From assembly GCA_945877995.1 (NCBI GenBank), contig CAMDXD010000066.1, positions 1 to 13,294 of the forward strand: DNA of 13,294 nucleotides, read 5' to 3'. Under the pieces are notes generated by a model that did not search any database, had not been told where the DNA came from, and saw only the letters and a list, made by a program, of their open reading frames with translations. Both the position numbers and the translations under genes were made by a program. Below are positions 6,741 to 13,294 of this stretch, piece after piece. Source of the DNA: Bordetella parapertussis (GTDB lineage Bacteria; Pseudomonadota; Gammaproteobacteria; Burkholderiales; CAIKXV01). Within the stretch, counting starts at the first letter, position 1. Each line of letters begins with the position of its first letter.

Positions 6741-6870
6741 GGGGGCTCCGGCAAGGCGATTGCGAAAAGGTCTAGCTGAGGGGTGTTGTCTGAAAACTCG
6801 TCTGATCGATGGTTGAAGGCTCGATTGCTTGACGTAAAGGTCATCGAACCTGGCTGACGAGACGAGCTGA

Positions 6871-7116
6871 GCAGATCGCCAGGAACTGGCCGCGAATCCC
6901 GGGGCAGCGCTGCTGTTCCACTGGGTGGCGCTCGAGCGGCAGGTGCATGTCGAAGGACAGAGTGTGCGCTTGCCGGCGTCAGAGTTGGGCCCATATTGCA
7001 CACAGCGCCCGCTGGGTAGCCGGATCGGCGCGTGGGCCTCACCCCAGAGCGAGGTCATCGCCGACCGGGCTGCGCTGGAACAGCGCTACGTCGAGGCTGC
7101 CGGAACACATGGCGAG
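6871..7116 (+). pseudogene. pdxH: Internal fragment of pyridoxamine 5'-phosphate oxidase (pdxH)
   Basis: The plus strand reads RQELAANPGAALLFHW, LERQVHVEGQSVRLPASE, then RPLGSRIGAWASPQSEVIA and DRAALEQRYVE. This is the centre of PdxH (E. coli counterpart roughly residues 88-168: NNPRVSLLFPWHTLERQV, SRPRDSQIGAWVSKQS). The frame begins after a TGA at 6868-6870 and has no start with a plausible ribosome-binding site. The N-terminal third with FMN contacts and the C-terminal PxPPHWGG and FWQG segments are missing. The frame continues to 7149, but the tail past 7116 no longer matches and overlaps the neighbouring minus-strand gene. The fragment cannot fold into the oxidase dimer and is a relic. 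Confidence 0.85.
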
Positions 7117-7123
7117 CCGAGGT

Positions 7124-7558
7124 TCAGCGAGTTCCCTTGTCTGGCCTGACGATCTCGATCAGCGGCGTGCCCGCCGACGGATCGGATGACAGCACGGCAG
7201 GCGGCGAGCCATGGTCGCCGTCGTGTCTGGATACGACATTGCGCGGATCATCCGCTCGAGGCGCACCCGCTCGGCTGGCGGTCGCCGGCATGTCTGCCGC
7301 GTCATGAAAGACGCCGGACTCCTCGAAGCGGCCCATGTAGCGGCCCTGGGCGCTGTAGATGCGGTTGCCCTCAACCCGTCCGAGGTAGCGGCCATTCTCG
7401 CCGTAGAAGCGCCCGCCGGGGTCGACGCGGCCGGCATAGCGACCGTTAGCCTTGTAAAGGCGAACGGTGCCGCGTCCGCCCTTCGCCTGTGCAAGCGGGA
7501 TCGCCCCCAGCAGCAGCCCAACTGCCAGCGCCACCAGCCTTCGCCGAGGGTGGCTCAT
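7124..7558 (-). CDS. Exported protein with tandem NGRYxGR repeats (beta-flower-like), unknown function
   Basis: The product is 144 residues. A signal peptide covers about residues 1-25 (RRRLVALAVGLLLGAIPLAQA). Residues 34-86 contain three tandem units of 16-17 residues: LYKANGRYAGRV, FYGENGRYLGRV and IYSAQGRYMGRF, with a degenerate fourth (VFHD). This pattern of short beta hairpins resembles the four-fold beta-flower domain; that comparison is from memory and unproven. Residues 90-144 are low in hydrophobics and probably flexible. The start at 7558 is chosen because its ATGA overlaps the stop of the gene upstream by 4 nt; an alternative ATG lies 12 nt earlier. It is the last gene of a three-gene exported operon. 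I do not know its role. Confidence 0.7.
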   Translation of the reverse strand: MSHPRRRLVALAVGLLLGAIPLAQAKGGRGTVRLYKANGRYAGRVDPGGRFYGENGRYLGRVEGNRIYSAQGRYMGRFEESGVFHDAADMPATASRAGAPRADDPRNVVSRHDGDHGSPPAVLSSDPSAGTPLIEIVRPDKGTR

Positions 7559-8241
7559 CGCAGGTCCCATCCGCGCCGGATCGGGCTGTCGTCGAGATCC
7601 TGGCGGCGGACTTCCCGGATGCGCAGCACGTGGTTCGAGTCGATCTGCATGCCAACTTCCCCGACCAGCTTGCCGTGGATCGTCAGCTGGAAGGTCACGC
7701 CCTGGTCGGGCGAACCGGTGAGGTCCGGCAGTCGGAAGCCCGTACCCTTGCTCTGGAAGATGAACTGCTTCATCTCCACCTGCCGGTCGCCCACCGGCAC
7801 GAGGCCGATCTTCGGCGGCAGCGCCTTCTCGAACGTCAATCGCAAGACCGCCTCGATTTCAGGATCGGCGAACTCCGGCCAGGTGGCGAACACGCGTATC
7901 AGGCAGCGCGAGAACGCAGGGTTCATGCGTTCCACGAAATGCCGCCGCCAGGGGCGCTCCTCCGCCCAGCGCGGGTTAGGGGTGCGAGGGGCGAACTGCT
8001 CGGGGAATTCGCAGAACAGCGCCATGCCTCTGTAGACCGCGTCACCCGGCGCCGAGGACTTCACCCGGTGCGGAAACGTGATCCAGGTCGGGGTCCTCTC
8101 GTTGGTGGTCTGCACCAGAGCCAGCACCGGCAGCGGTGGCAGGGCCACCGCCATGGCACCGGCGAACGCGAGCAGCGCGCGGCAATACCACGGCGCGCGC
8201 GCACGAGTGCGCGCTGGCCGCTGGCACGAAGGAAGGCTCAT
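7555..8241 (-). CDS. Predicted exported protein, unknown function
   Basis: The product is 228 residues. A basic N-terminus precedes a hydrophobic stretch at about residues 20-42 (LLAFAGAMAVALPPLPVLAL), read as a signal peptide with a long n-region or a single anchor. The remainder has two cysteines in the mature part (in ALFCEFPEQF and FSRCLIRVF), a Trp/Arg-rich patch (PRWAEERPWRRHFVERM) and a beta-rich C-terminal half with VTFQLTIHGKLVGEVGMQI. I recognise no family. The ATG at 8241 overlaps the upstream stop (ATGA), and its own TGA overlaps the next ATG in the same way, so the three genes appear translationally coupled. Coding quality is supported by these junctions and by a continuous GC-rich codon pattern. 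Confidence 0.7.
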   Translation of the reverse strand: MSLPSCQRPARTRARAPWYCRALLAFAGAMAVALPPLPVLALVQTTNERTPTWITFPHRVKSSAPGDAVYRGMALFCEFPEQFAPRTPNPRWAEERPWRRHFVERMNPAFSRCLIRVFATWPEFADPEIEAVLRLTFEKALPPKIGLVPVGDRQVEMKQFIFQSKGTGFRLPDLTGSPDQGVTFQLTIHGKLVGEVGMQIDSNHVLRIREVRRQDLDDSPIRRGWDLR

Positions 8242-9164
8242 CGCTGCACCTCGAAATCGAGCGCGCCGATCAGTTGCCCGGACATCCGGACTTCGATCCG
8301 GTAGACACCAGGCGGATCGCTGTCCTGGATCTGCCAGGAGTTGCCGATCGAGGTGAAGGTCGTTTTCCCCTGCGGCGGAGACACGGACCGGCGGAACATC
8401 GTCTCCCAGGACTGCTCGCCCACGATGATCGCCCTGGCTTCGCAGCCAGTGCCGGGCAGCGGGTCGTGCGGGTACGCGGAGGTCCTTGCCAGCGCGCCCT
8501 TGTTGTCATAGGTTTTTGTGAGCCCCTCGCACAGACCCCACTGGTTGCTCTGCGTGACTTTGGGCGGATCGCAGCGGAACCCGTGGACCTTGCAGTGGAA
8601 GATGCGGGTGCCGGCTGGCGTGATCAGCGACTCGATGAACGGCACCGATTCATGGCCGGGAGACCGCTCGTCGTTCGAGACGACCACGCTCCAGGAAACG
8701 ACCTGCGAGGGCCGCACGACCAGCCTGCCCCGCTCCGGCTGGCTGGTCCGGTACACGCCCAGTTGGTCGGGTACCAGCACGCCGCCGCTGAACCGGTACA
8801 GGTAGATGCCGCGCTCCCGCGGCGGGCTTACAGGGGTCTGGCTGCCCCAGTAGTGGTGGTTCGGCTGGAACACCAGAACGGCCGGCAGTTCCAGCGGCTG
8901 GTCGAGCGAAGCCGAGTACTTGACGACGCAGGTCGCCTTCCTGCCGCCGGTCAGCAGCGGGCGAAGGCGTTGTCCGCAGCCCGGACCGTACAGATTCTCC
9001 AGTAAGGTCCCGCCGTACTTGCGCACGGCTGCCTCGAAACCGGCTAGCTCGACTTCCGTCGGCGTGGTGCGAGGATCGCCGACGAGACTCTCGGCGGGCG
9101 CGTGCGCCGGCAACAGCAAGGCCACGACGGCCAACAACGCGGGAATCATGTATTGAAGTTGCAT
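8238..9164 (-). CDS. Predicted periplasmic protein with six cysteines, unknown function
   Basis: The product is 308 residues. Residues 1-24 form a signal peptide (MIPALLAVVALLLPAHAPA). The mature chain has six cysteines (63, 79, 191, 198, 212, 241), an even number suited to disulfides in the periplasm. It is rich in aromatic and beta-type segments (GIYLYRFSGGVLVPDQLGVY, RLVVRPSQVVSWSVVVS). The last 25 residues, PPGVYRIEVRMSGQLIGALDF, look like a terminal beta-sandwich strand pair. No enzyme motif is seen and I know no family for it. The start at 9164 directly precedes the hydrophobic stretch; the frame is open to 9215 but the extra 17 residues are Arg-rich and would disturb the signal. It heads the three-gene exported operon. 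Confidence 0.7.
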   Translation of the reverse strand: MQLQYMIPALLAVVALLLPAHAPAESLVGDPRTTPTEVELAGFEAAVRKYGGTLLENLYGPGCGQRLRPLLTGGRKATCVVKYSASLDQPLELPAVLVFQPNHHYWGSQTPVSPPRERGIYLYRFSGGVLVPDQLGVYRTSQPERGRLVVRPSQVVSWSVVVSNDERSPGHESVPFIESLITPAGTRIFHCKVHGFRCDPPKVTQSNQWGLCEGLTKTYDNKGALARTSAYPHDPLPGTGCEARAIIVGEQSWETMFRRSVSPPQGKTTFTSIGNSWQIQDSDPPGVYRIEVRMSGQLIGALDFEVQR

Positions 9165-9476
9165 CGATACCCCAGGAGACCGTCGCGCCGAGGGGCGCCG
9201 CGCGCGTGCCTCCACTGCCGAAGCGTGCCCGAGACTTTATCCGCCCGGGTCCACGGCGCGGGCGACGGGTCGCGCCGTCAACGCCTGCGGGGCATCCCCG
9301 AGGAGGCTGACAGGGCAGATTACGACCCAGGTGGCGGAAACTTGAACCGGACACACGCCAGGCACCCCGCTGCCGCGGGGCTGGCCGGCTGGCGCCGTAG
9401 AGGCAGGCGGCCCGGCGCGCTAATATGAGGCTGCAGTGGTCGTGGTGGCCGCGGGCACAGGACGGGAGTGGCACGG
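9165..9476. other. Intergenic region between the exported-protein operon and the monooxygenase
   Basis: These 312 bases separate divergent genes and no protein is supported on either strand. CCCCGC (9365-9370) and GCGGGG (9375-9380) form a perfect 6-bp hairpin with a 4-nt loop and no T-run. TAATAT at 9421-9426 could be a -10 box for the monooxygenase, but no good -35 box stands 16-18 nt before it. No clear promoter for the minus-strand operon was found. Confidence 0.35.
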
Positions 9477-10775
9477 ATGAGCGGTGCGCGGACGGGCAGG
9501 GCGATCATCATCGGCGGGTCCCTGGGTGGGCTGTTTGCTGCGGGGTGCCTGCGCAGGATCGGCTGGGAGGTCGAGGTCTGCGAGAAAACCGGCGACGATC
9601 TGGCGAGCAGAGGGGCCGGGCTGGGCACGCACGACGAGATGTTCGCCGTGCTGCAGCACCTGGGCATCGAGGTCGACGAGGACATCGGCGTGCCGATCCG
9701 GCGCCGCTACGTGATGGAGCGCGACGGCAGCTGCTCGCTCTCGCTGGACGTGAGCCAGCGGCAGAGTTCCTGGGCCTGGTTCTACAACCGTTTGAAAGAC
9801 ATCCTGCCCGCTCGTCACTACCACCTCAACGCGCAGCTCGCACGCGTCGAGCAGGACGATCGCGGCGTGACCGCGATCCTCGCCGACGGGCGGCGCCTGC
9901 AGGGCGACCTGCTCGTGGGCGCGGACGGAATCCGCTCGACAGTGCGCGCCCAGTTCGCGCCCCAGGCGCAGCCGCGGTTCTCGGGCTACGTGGCGTGGCG
10001 GGGGATGATCCCCGAGGCGGAGTTCCCGCCAGCGCTGCACGCGCAGCTGTTCGACCGGTACGTGTTCTGCCTGCCCGAGGGCGAGATGATGCTCGCCTAC
10101 CCGGTGCCGGGCGCAGGCGGCGACACCCGTCCCGGCCACCGCGGCTACAACTTCGTCTGGTACCACCCGATCGGTCGCGAGGACGCGCTGGCCAAGCTGT
10201 GCACCGATGCGCGCGGGCGTTGTCACGGAACCGCGATCGCCCCGCCGCTGATCCGGCCCGAGGAGATCGCGAACATGCGCGCGATCGGGCGTGCGAAGTT
10301 CGCCGCGCCGGTGGCCGAGATGCTCGACCTCACCGCCCAGCCGTTCTTCCAGGCGATCTTCGACCTCGAGTCGCCGACCATGGTCTTCGGCCGGGTCGCG
10401 CTGCTGGGCGATGCCGCGTTCGTGGCTCGCCCGCACGTGGGAATGGGGGTCACCAAGGCGGCGCTGGACGCCTACGAACTGGCCAACCGCCTGGCCGACC
10501 GGGCGACGCTGGACGAGGCCCTGGGCGCGTACGACCAAACCCAGTCGCGGTTCGGCCACGCCATCGTGCAGTGGGCGCGCCACATCGGCGTGCACCTCGA
10601 GGCGCAGCTCAAGCCGCGCGAGCAGCGCACCGCCGAGGAACTGCATCACCAGCCGGAGAAGGTACTGCGCCAGGTGGGGGCGCGCATCTCGGAGATTCCG
10701 CCGCTGGCCGGGTTCACCGCGCTGCCGCGCTCCAGCAGCAAGGTGCAGACCTGGGTCGCGGGCGACGCACTATAG
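9477..10775 (+). CDS. Group A FAD-dependent aromatic monooxygenase, similar to 2,6-dihydroxypyridine 3-monooxygenase
   Basis: The product is 432 residues. Landmarks in order: dinucleotide-binding IIGGSLGGLFAA (11-22) with Glu36 for the FAD ribose, the DG motif in GADGIRSTVR (148-157), SGYVAWRG (169-176), AYPVPG (207-212), NFVWYHP (225-231), and the second FAD motif LLGDAAFVARPHVGMGV (309-325). The combination GYVAWRG/AYPVPG/NFVWYH and the ARPH variant of the GD motif resemble the dihydroxypyridine hydroxylase subgroup, so a hydroxylated N-heterocycle or phenol is a reasonable substrate guess, not a proof. The ATG at 9477 has GGGAG 8 nt upstream; the GTG at 9468 would place that sequence inside the start. 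It stands alone, divergent from the exported operon and convergent with a Bug gene. Confidence 0.88.
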   Translation: MSGARTGRAIIIGGSLGGLFAAGCLRRIGWEVEVCEKTGDDLASRGAGLGTHDEMFAVLQHLGIEVDEDIGVPIRRRYVMERDGSCSLSLDVSQRQSSWAWFYNRLKDILPARHYHLNAQLARVEQDDRGVTAILADGRRLQGDLLVGADGIRSTVRAQFAPQAQPRFSGYVAWRGMIPEAEFPPALHAQLFDRYVFCLPEGEMMLAYPVPGAGGDTRPGHRGYNFVWYHPIGREDALAKLCTDARGRCHGTAIAPPLIRPEEIANMRAIGRAKFAAPVAEMLDLTAQPFFQAIFDLESPTMVFGRVALLGDAAFVARPHVGMGVTKAALDAYELANRLADRATLDEALGAYDQTQSRFGHAIVQWARHIGVHLEAQLKPREQRTAEELHHQPEKVLRQVGARISEIPPLAGFTALPRSSSKVQTWVAGDAL

Positions 10776-10828
10776 CCGGGCTGGCGCACATCGCCGACCG
10801 GGGCGAGCCTGGGTCTGGGGAAGCGGTA

Positions 10829-11911
10829 TCACTGCCCCTCGACCTTCGCCTCTCGCGCCACCCTGATCCAGCGCGTGATCTCCGCGCGGGTGAGCGCCTC
10901 GTGCTCCTCGGGCGTGCTGCCGACACGGTCGGCACCGAGGTCGGCGAGGCGCCGCGCGACCACCGGCTCGTCCATCGCGGCGAGCGCCGCCGAGCGCACC
11001 CGGTTGACGATCGCGCGCGGCGTACCTGCCGGAGCCAGCAGGCCGAACGGGCTGGTCACCACGAAGTCGGGCAATCCGGCCTCGATCGTGGTGGGGATCT
11101 CGGGCATCGCCGCCGATCGCTGGCGGCCGGTCTGCGCCAGCATGCGCAGCTTGCCGTCGCGCGTCGGCCCGACCACGCCCGGCAGCGCGGCGATCAGCAT
11201 CTGCACGTGGCCTGCCATCAGATCCACCGCCGCCGGCCCGGCGCCCTTGTACGGCACGTGCAGCATACGGGTGTCGGTGAGCGAGCCCAGGTATTCCGCG
11301 GCCATGTGCCCCAGCGCGCCGTAGCCCGGGCTGGAGTAGGCCAGCTCGCCCGGGCGCTTGCGCGCGAGGGCGACCAGATCCTTCACGCTGCGCGCGGGCA
11401 ACGACGGATGCACGACGATCGCCGAGGGCACCTCGGCCAGCACGGTGACGAAGGCGAAGTCGCGCACCGAATCGTAGGGCAGCTTCTTCACCAGCGCCGG
11501 GTTCATCACGAAGCTGGCCGACACCATCAGGAGCGAGTAGCCGTCGGGGGCCGCCCGGGCGATCGCCTCGGTGCCGATCACGCTGCCTGCACCGCCGCGG
11601 TTGTCGACGACGATCGACTGCCCGAGCACTTCCCCCATGCGCGGCGTGAGGCTGCGTGCGACGATGTCGACCGGGCCGCCGGGCGAGAAGGGCACCATCA
11701 GCCGGATCGGCTTGCGCGGGTAGTCGGCGGGCGTCTGCGCGAGCGCGCCGTGCGATGCCGCGACCAGCAGGGCCAGCAGCAGGGAGGGCGCCGCGCGGCG
11801 CGGGATTGGCCGCGCGCGCTCCCGGCGACTCTCGGCTCGCGCGGGAGGGCGTCCAGCGTCCGATGGGTTTTCGGGGCGGACTCGGCCGCGCAGGGGGTCG
11901 GCCGATCTCAT
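10829..11911 (-). CDS. Bug/TctC-family periplasmic solute-binding protein with long N-terminal extension
   Basis: The product is 360 residues, about 35 more than usual because some 40 mostly basic and Pro-rich residues precede the hydrophobic signal core (APSLLLALLVAASHGALAQ, 41-59). The mature protein is typical: DYPRKPIRLMVPFSPGGPVD, VVDNRGGAGSVIGTEA, APDGYSLLMV, LPYDSVRDFAFVTVL, YSSPGYGALGHMAAEYLG, HVPYKGAGPAAVDLMAGHV, KLRMLAQTG and MPEIPTTIEAG. No ATG, GTG or TTG start exists closer to the signal core, so 11911 is taken; its ATGA overlaps the stop of the dehydrogenase gene upstream, and there is no good ribosome-binding site, implying translation by coupling. Ligand unknown. No membrane transporter genes are present. 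Confidence 0.9.
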   Translation of the reverse strand: MRSADPLRGRVRPENPSDAGRPPARAESRRERARPIPRRAAPSLLLALLVAASHGALAQTPADYPRKPIRLMVPFSPGGPVDIVARSLTPRMGEVLGQSIVVDNRGGAGSVIGTEAIARAAPDGYSLLMVSASFVMNPALVKKLPYDSVRDFAFVTVLAEVPSAIVVHPSLPARSVKDLVALARKRPGELAYSSPGYGALGHMAAEYLGSLTDTRMLHVPYKGAGPAAVDLMAGHVQMLIAALPGVVGPTRDGKLRMLAQTGRQRSAAMPEIPTTIEAGLPDFVVTSPFGLLAPAGTPRAIVNRVRSAALAAMDEPVVARRLADLGADRVGSTPEEHEALTRAEITRWIRVAREAKVEGQ

Positions 11912-12972
11912 GCGCCCGCGCCACCGGCATCGGTCGCCGCCGCGATCAGCGCCTCGGCAAGCGCCACGTTCGAGGGGTCGGGCTGGAGCAGTCCGGCGTC
12001 GATGCGCCGGTTCACCTCGAGAACAGCCGCGTTCGCCGGCGTTGGCACGCCCAGCGCGCGCCCCTTGCCCACCACCACGCCGGTGAGCGCCTGCACCTCG
12101 GTGCGCCGTCCCTTCGCGTAGTCCTGCAGCACCACGCCGCGTGCCTTGCGCGCATTCGGGCCGAGGTGCCCCAGCACCGCGCGCAGCAGCGTTTCGATCG
12201 TCTCGTCCGTGGACCCGTGGAACTGCTCGGACGTGAAGCCGAAGATGGGTTCCAGCCGCAGGCCCGCGGCCGCCCCCACCGCCACCGTCTCTCGACCGAC
12301 CTGGATGCAGAGCCGGAACACATCGGGTCGATCGGTGGCCTGCCACGACTGCAGCCCCAGCATACCGAACACCGAGAGGATCATCGAGCTGTTGACAAGC
12401 TTGGTCCACTTCGCGCCGCTGACGTTGCCGGTGATCGACACGCTCGCGGTGCAACCCATCAGCTGCTGCAGCCACAGCAGCCTCTCGCTGGTGCGGCCGT
12501 CGAGTTCGCCGAAGCCCAGCCAGGTGGTGGCGCGCGTGGTATTGCGCTGCACCAGGCCGGGCGTGAACACCTCGGCGGAGAGTTCGACCACGCAGCCCAG
12601 CGTGCGCTCGCGCCCGACGATCGAGGCAATGTCCTCGTCGCCCATGCCGTTCTGCAGGCCTACCATCATGCCGCCCTGGGCGAGATACGGCTGGATCAGC
12701 TCGGTCATCCAGCGCGTGTCGTAGCCCTTGGTGGCGAGCAGGACGAGGTCGTATGTCTCGCGCGCGAAGGCGAGGTCGCACAGGTGGAGCGCCGGCAGCC
12801 GCACGGTGAAGTCGTCGTCGGACATCACCACGCGCAGCCCGTTCGTGTTGATCGCCTCCACGTGCGCGGGCCACTGGTCGACCAGGGTGACGTCCTCCCC
12901 GATCCGCGCCAGGTCGGCCGCGACACTGCTGCCGATGGCGCCTCCTCCGAGTACCGCGATTCTGGGTTTCAT
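11908..12972 (-). CDS. Ketopantoate reductase (PanE/ApbA)-family NADPH-dependent 2-ketoacid reductase
   Basis: The product is 354 residues, longer than classical PanE (about 300). The N-terminal Rossmann motif is VLGGGAIGSSVA (7-18). GLQNGMG (105-111) matches the Asn-containing NG motif. GAKWTKLVNSS (186-196) carries the catalytic Lys188 and Asn194, and GRRTEVQALTG (288-298) supplies the conserved Glu292. The extra length lies mainly between about 200 and 285. PanE reduces ketopantoate in pantothenate synthesis, but many paralogues in accessory catabolic clusters act on other keto acids; coupling to a Bug binding protein favours the second. The ATG at 12972 has AAAGGA about 5 nt upstream. The stop overlaps the Bug start by 4 nt. 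Confidence 0.88.
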   Translation of the reverse strand: MKPRIAVLGGGAIGSSVAADLARIGEDVTLVDQWPAHVEAINTNGLRVVMSDDDFTVRLPALHLCDLAFARETYDLVLLATKGYDTRWMTELIQPYLAQGGMMVGLQNGMGDEDIASIVGRERTLGCVVELSAEVFTPGLVQRNTTRATTWLGFGELDGRTSERLLWLQQLMGCTASVSITGNVSGAKWTKLVNSSMILSVFGMLGLQSWQATDRPDVFRLCIQVGRETVAVGAAAGLRLEPIFGFTSEQFHGSTDETIETLLRAVLGHLGPNARKARGVVLQDYAKGRRTEVQALTGVVVGKGRALGVPTPANAAVLEVNRRIDAGLLQPDPSNVALAEALIAAATDAGGAGA

Positions 12973-13231
12973 GCCGTCCTTTTAAATGGCGTGAGCATCT
13001 ATTGTGCCGCGCGGCCCACCACGCGGTCTGTGCGTAGCTTCATGATTGCAGATCGGGTGCCGGATCGCCAGCGGGAGTCTGTCGGAACTGGGCAGCAACA
13101 GGCTGACAGTACTTTCAAACACCCCTGCCAGCCCCAAGCGCTGGTGCCTGCAGCCGGCCAGCCTCGCGCCAATGCACCGCAGGCCACCATCGGCCCTGGA
13201 TCGGCTGGCCAGCCCGGCCCGACGGCGCTCG

Positions 13232-13294
13232 ATGTCGCCTCCATCGCCCGTCATCAACCGCACCCCGATCGTCGAGCGCGCCACACCCCGCCCG
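13232..13294 (+). CDS. Possible start of a gene running off the right edge
   Basis: From the ATG at 13232 the plus strand reads MSPPSPVINRTPIVERAT and stays open for 21 codons to the window end, with G or C in most third positions. The ribosome-binding site is weak (GACGG about 7 nt upstream). A divergent gene after the 12972 start would fit the layout. Too little is visible to name it. Between 12973 and 13231 I see no supported gene; minus-strand frames there lack family-like text. Confidence 0.25.
   Translation, partial: MSPPSPVINRTPIVERATPRP

Noticed and set aside
5571..6779. A 402-codon plus-strand frame
   Set aside because: It runs antisense through the IS91 remnant and the DUF3313 lipoprotein, whose lipobox and family motifs are clear on the minus strand.
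9365..9380. Hairpin CCCCGC/GCGGGG as an intrinsic terminator
   Set aside because: No T-run on either strand and it lies between divergent genes, where no transcript should end.
9425..12121. A nearly 900-codon open frame on the plus strand
   Set aside because: It crosses the monooxygenase in another frame and the Bug gene antisense, and its text is Arg/Ala/Gly-rich without family motifs. It is a by-product of high GC content.
10829..12874. A 681-codon minus-strand frame that might look like a reductase-Bug fusion
   Set aside because: Only the part after 11911 is Bug protein; the upstream part is an out-of-frame reading of the reductase gene, which is intact in its own frame and ends by ATGA overlap.
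12982..13284. 100-codon minus-strand frame upstream of the reductase
   Set aside because: No family-like motifs, no clear ribosome-binding site and uneven third-position bias; competing frames of similar length exist in the same stretch.
1..13294. CRISPR array, tRNA, rRNA or integrase gene
   Set aside because: I saw no regularly spaced direct repeats, no tRNA-like cloverleaf text, no rRNA signatures and no tyrosine-recombinase motifs on either strand.

Overview
The window is GC-rich DNA that looks like the chromosome of a beta-proteobacterium, probably Burkholderiales (Bordetella, Achromobacter or Cupriavidus type). The main clue is three complete periplasmic solute-binding proteins of the Bug/TctC family plus a fragment of a fourth, with no TctA or TctB membrane partner in view. 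Such expansions of orphan Bug genes are typical of that order. The taxonomic call is inference from gene content only.

Layout. (1) 1-957: the 3' end of a fumarate-reductase-like flavoprotein, followed directly by a decayed C-terminal part of an IS3-family transposase. (2) 966-3621, minus strand: a TauD-type dioxygenase, an isochorismatase-like hydrolase and a Bug protein; the last two are joined by an ATGA stop/start overlap. (3) 3789-4769, plus strand: a second Bug gene, divergent from the dioxygenase. (4) About 4850-7120 is a mosaic: a frameshifted Bug C-terminus, a DUF2721 membrane protein, a site resembling an integron attC, an internally deleted IS91-family transposase, a DUF3313 lipoprotein and a piece of pdxH. 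(5) 7124-9164, minus strand: three exported proteins of unknown function in an operon whose reading frames overlap by 4 nt at both junctions. (6) 9477-10775, plus strand: a group A flavin monooxygenase resembling 2,6-dihydroxypyridine 3-monooxygenase. (7) 10829-12972, minus strand: a ketopantoate-reductase-like dehydrogenase coupled by ATGA to a third Bug gene. (8) A possible gene start runs off the right edge.

How it works together. The enzymes (flavoprotein, 2-oxoglutarate dioxygenase, cysteine hydrolase, flavin hydroxylase, 2-ketoacid-type reductase) together with the Bug binding proteins suggest accessory catabolism of small acids or aromatic/heterocyclic compounds. No substrate can be assigned from sequence. 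The least explained parts are the three-gene exported operon (7124-9164) and the attC-like/DUF2721/IS91 mosaic (4855-5845).
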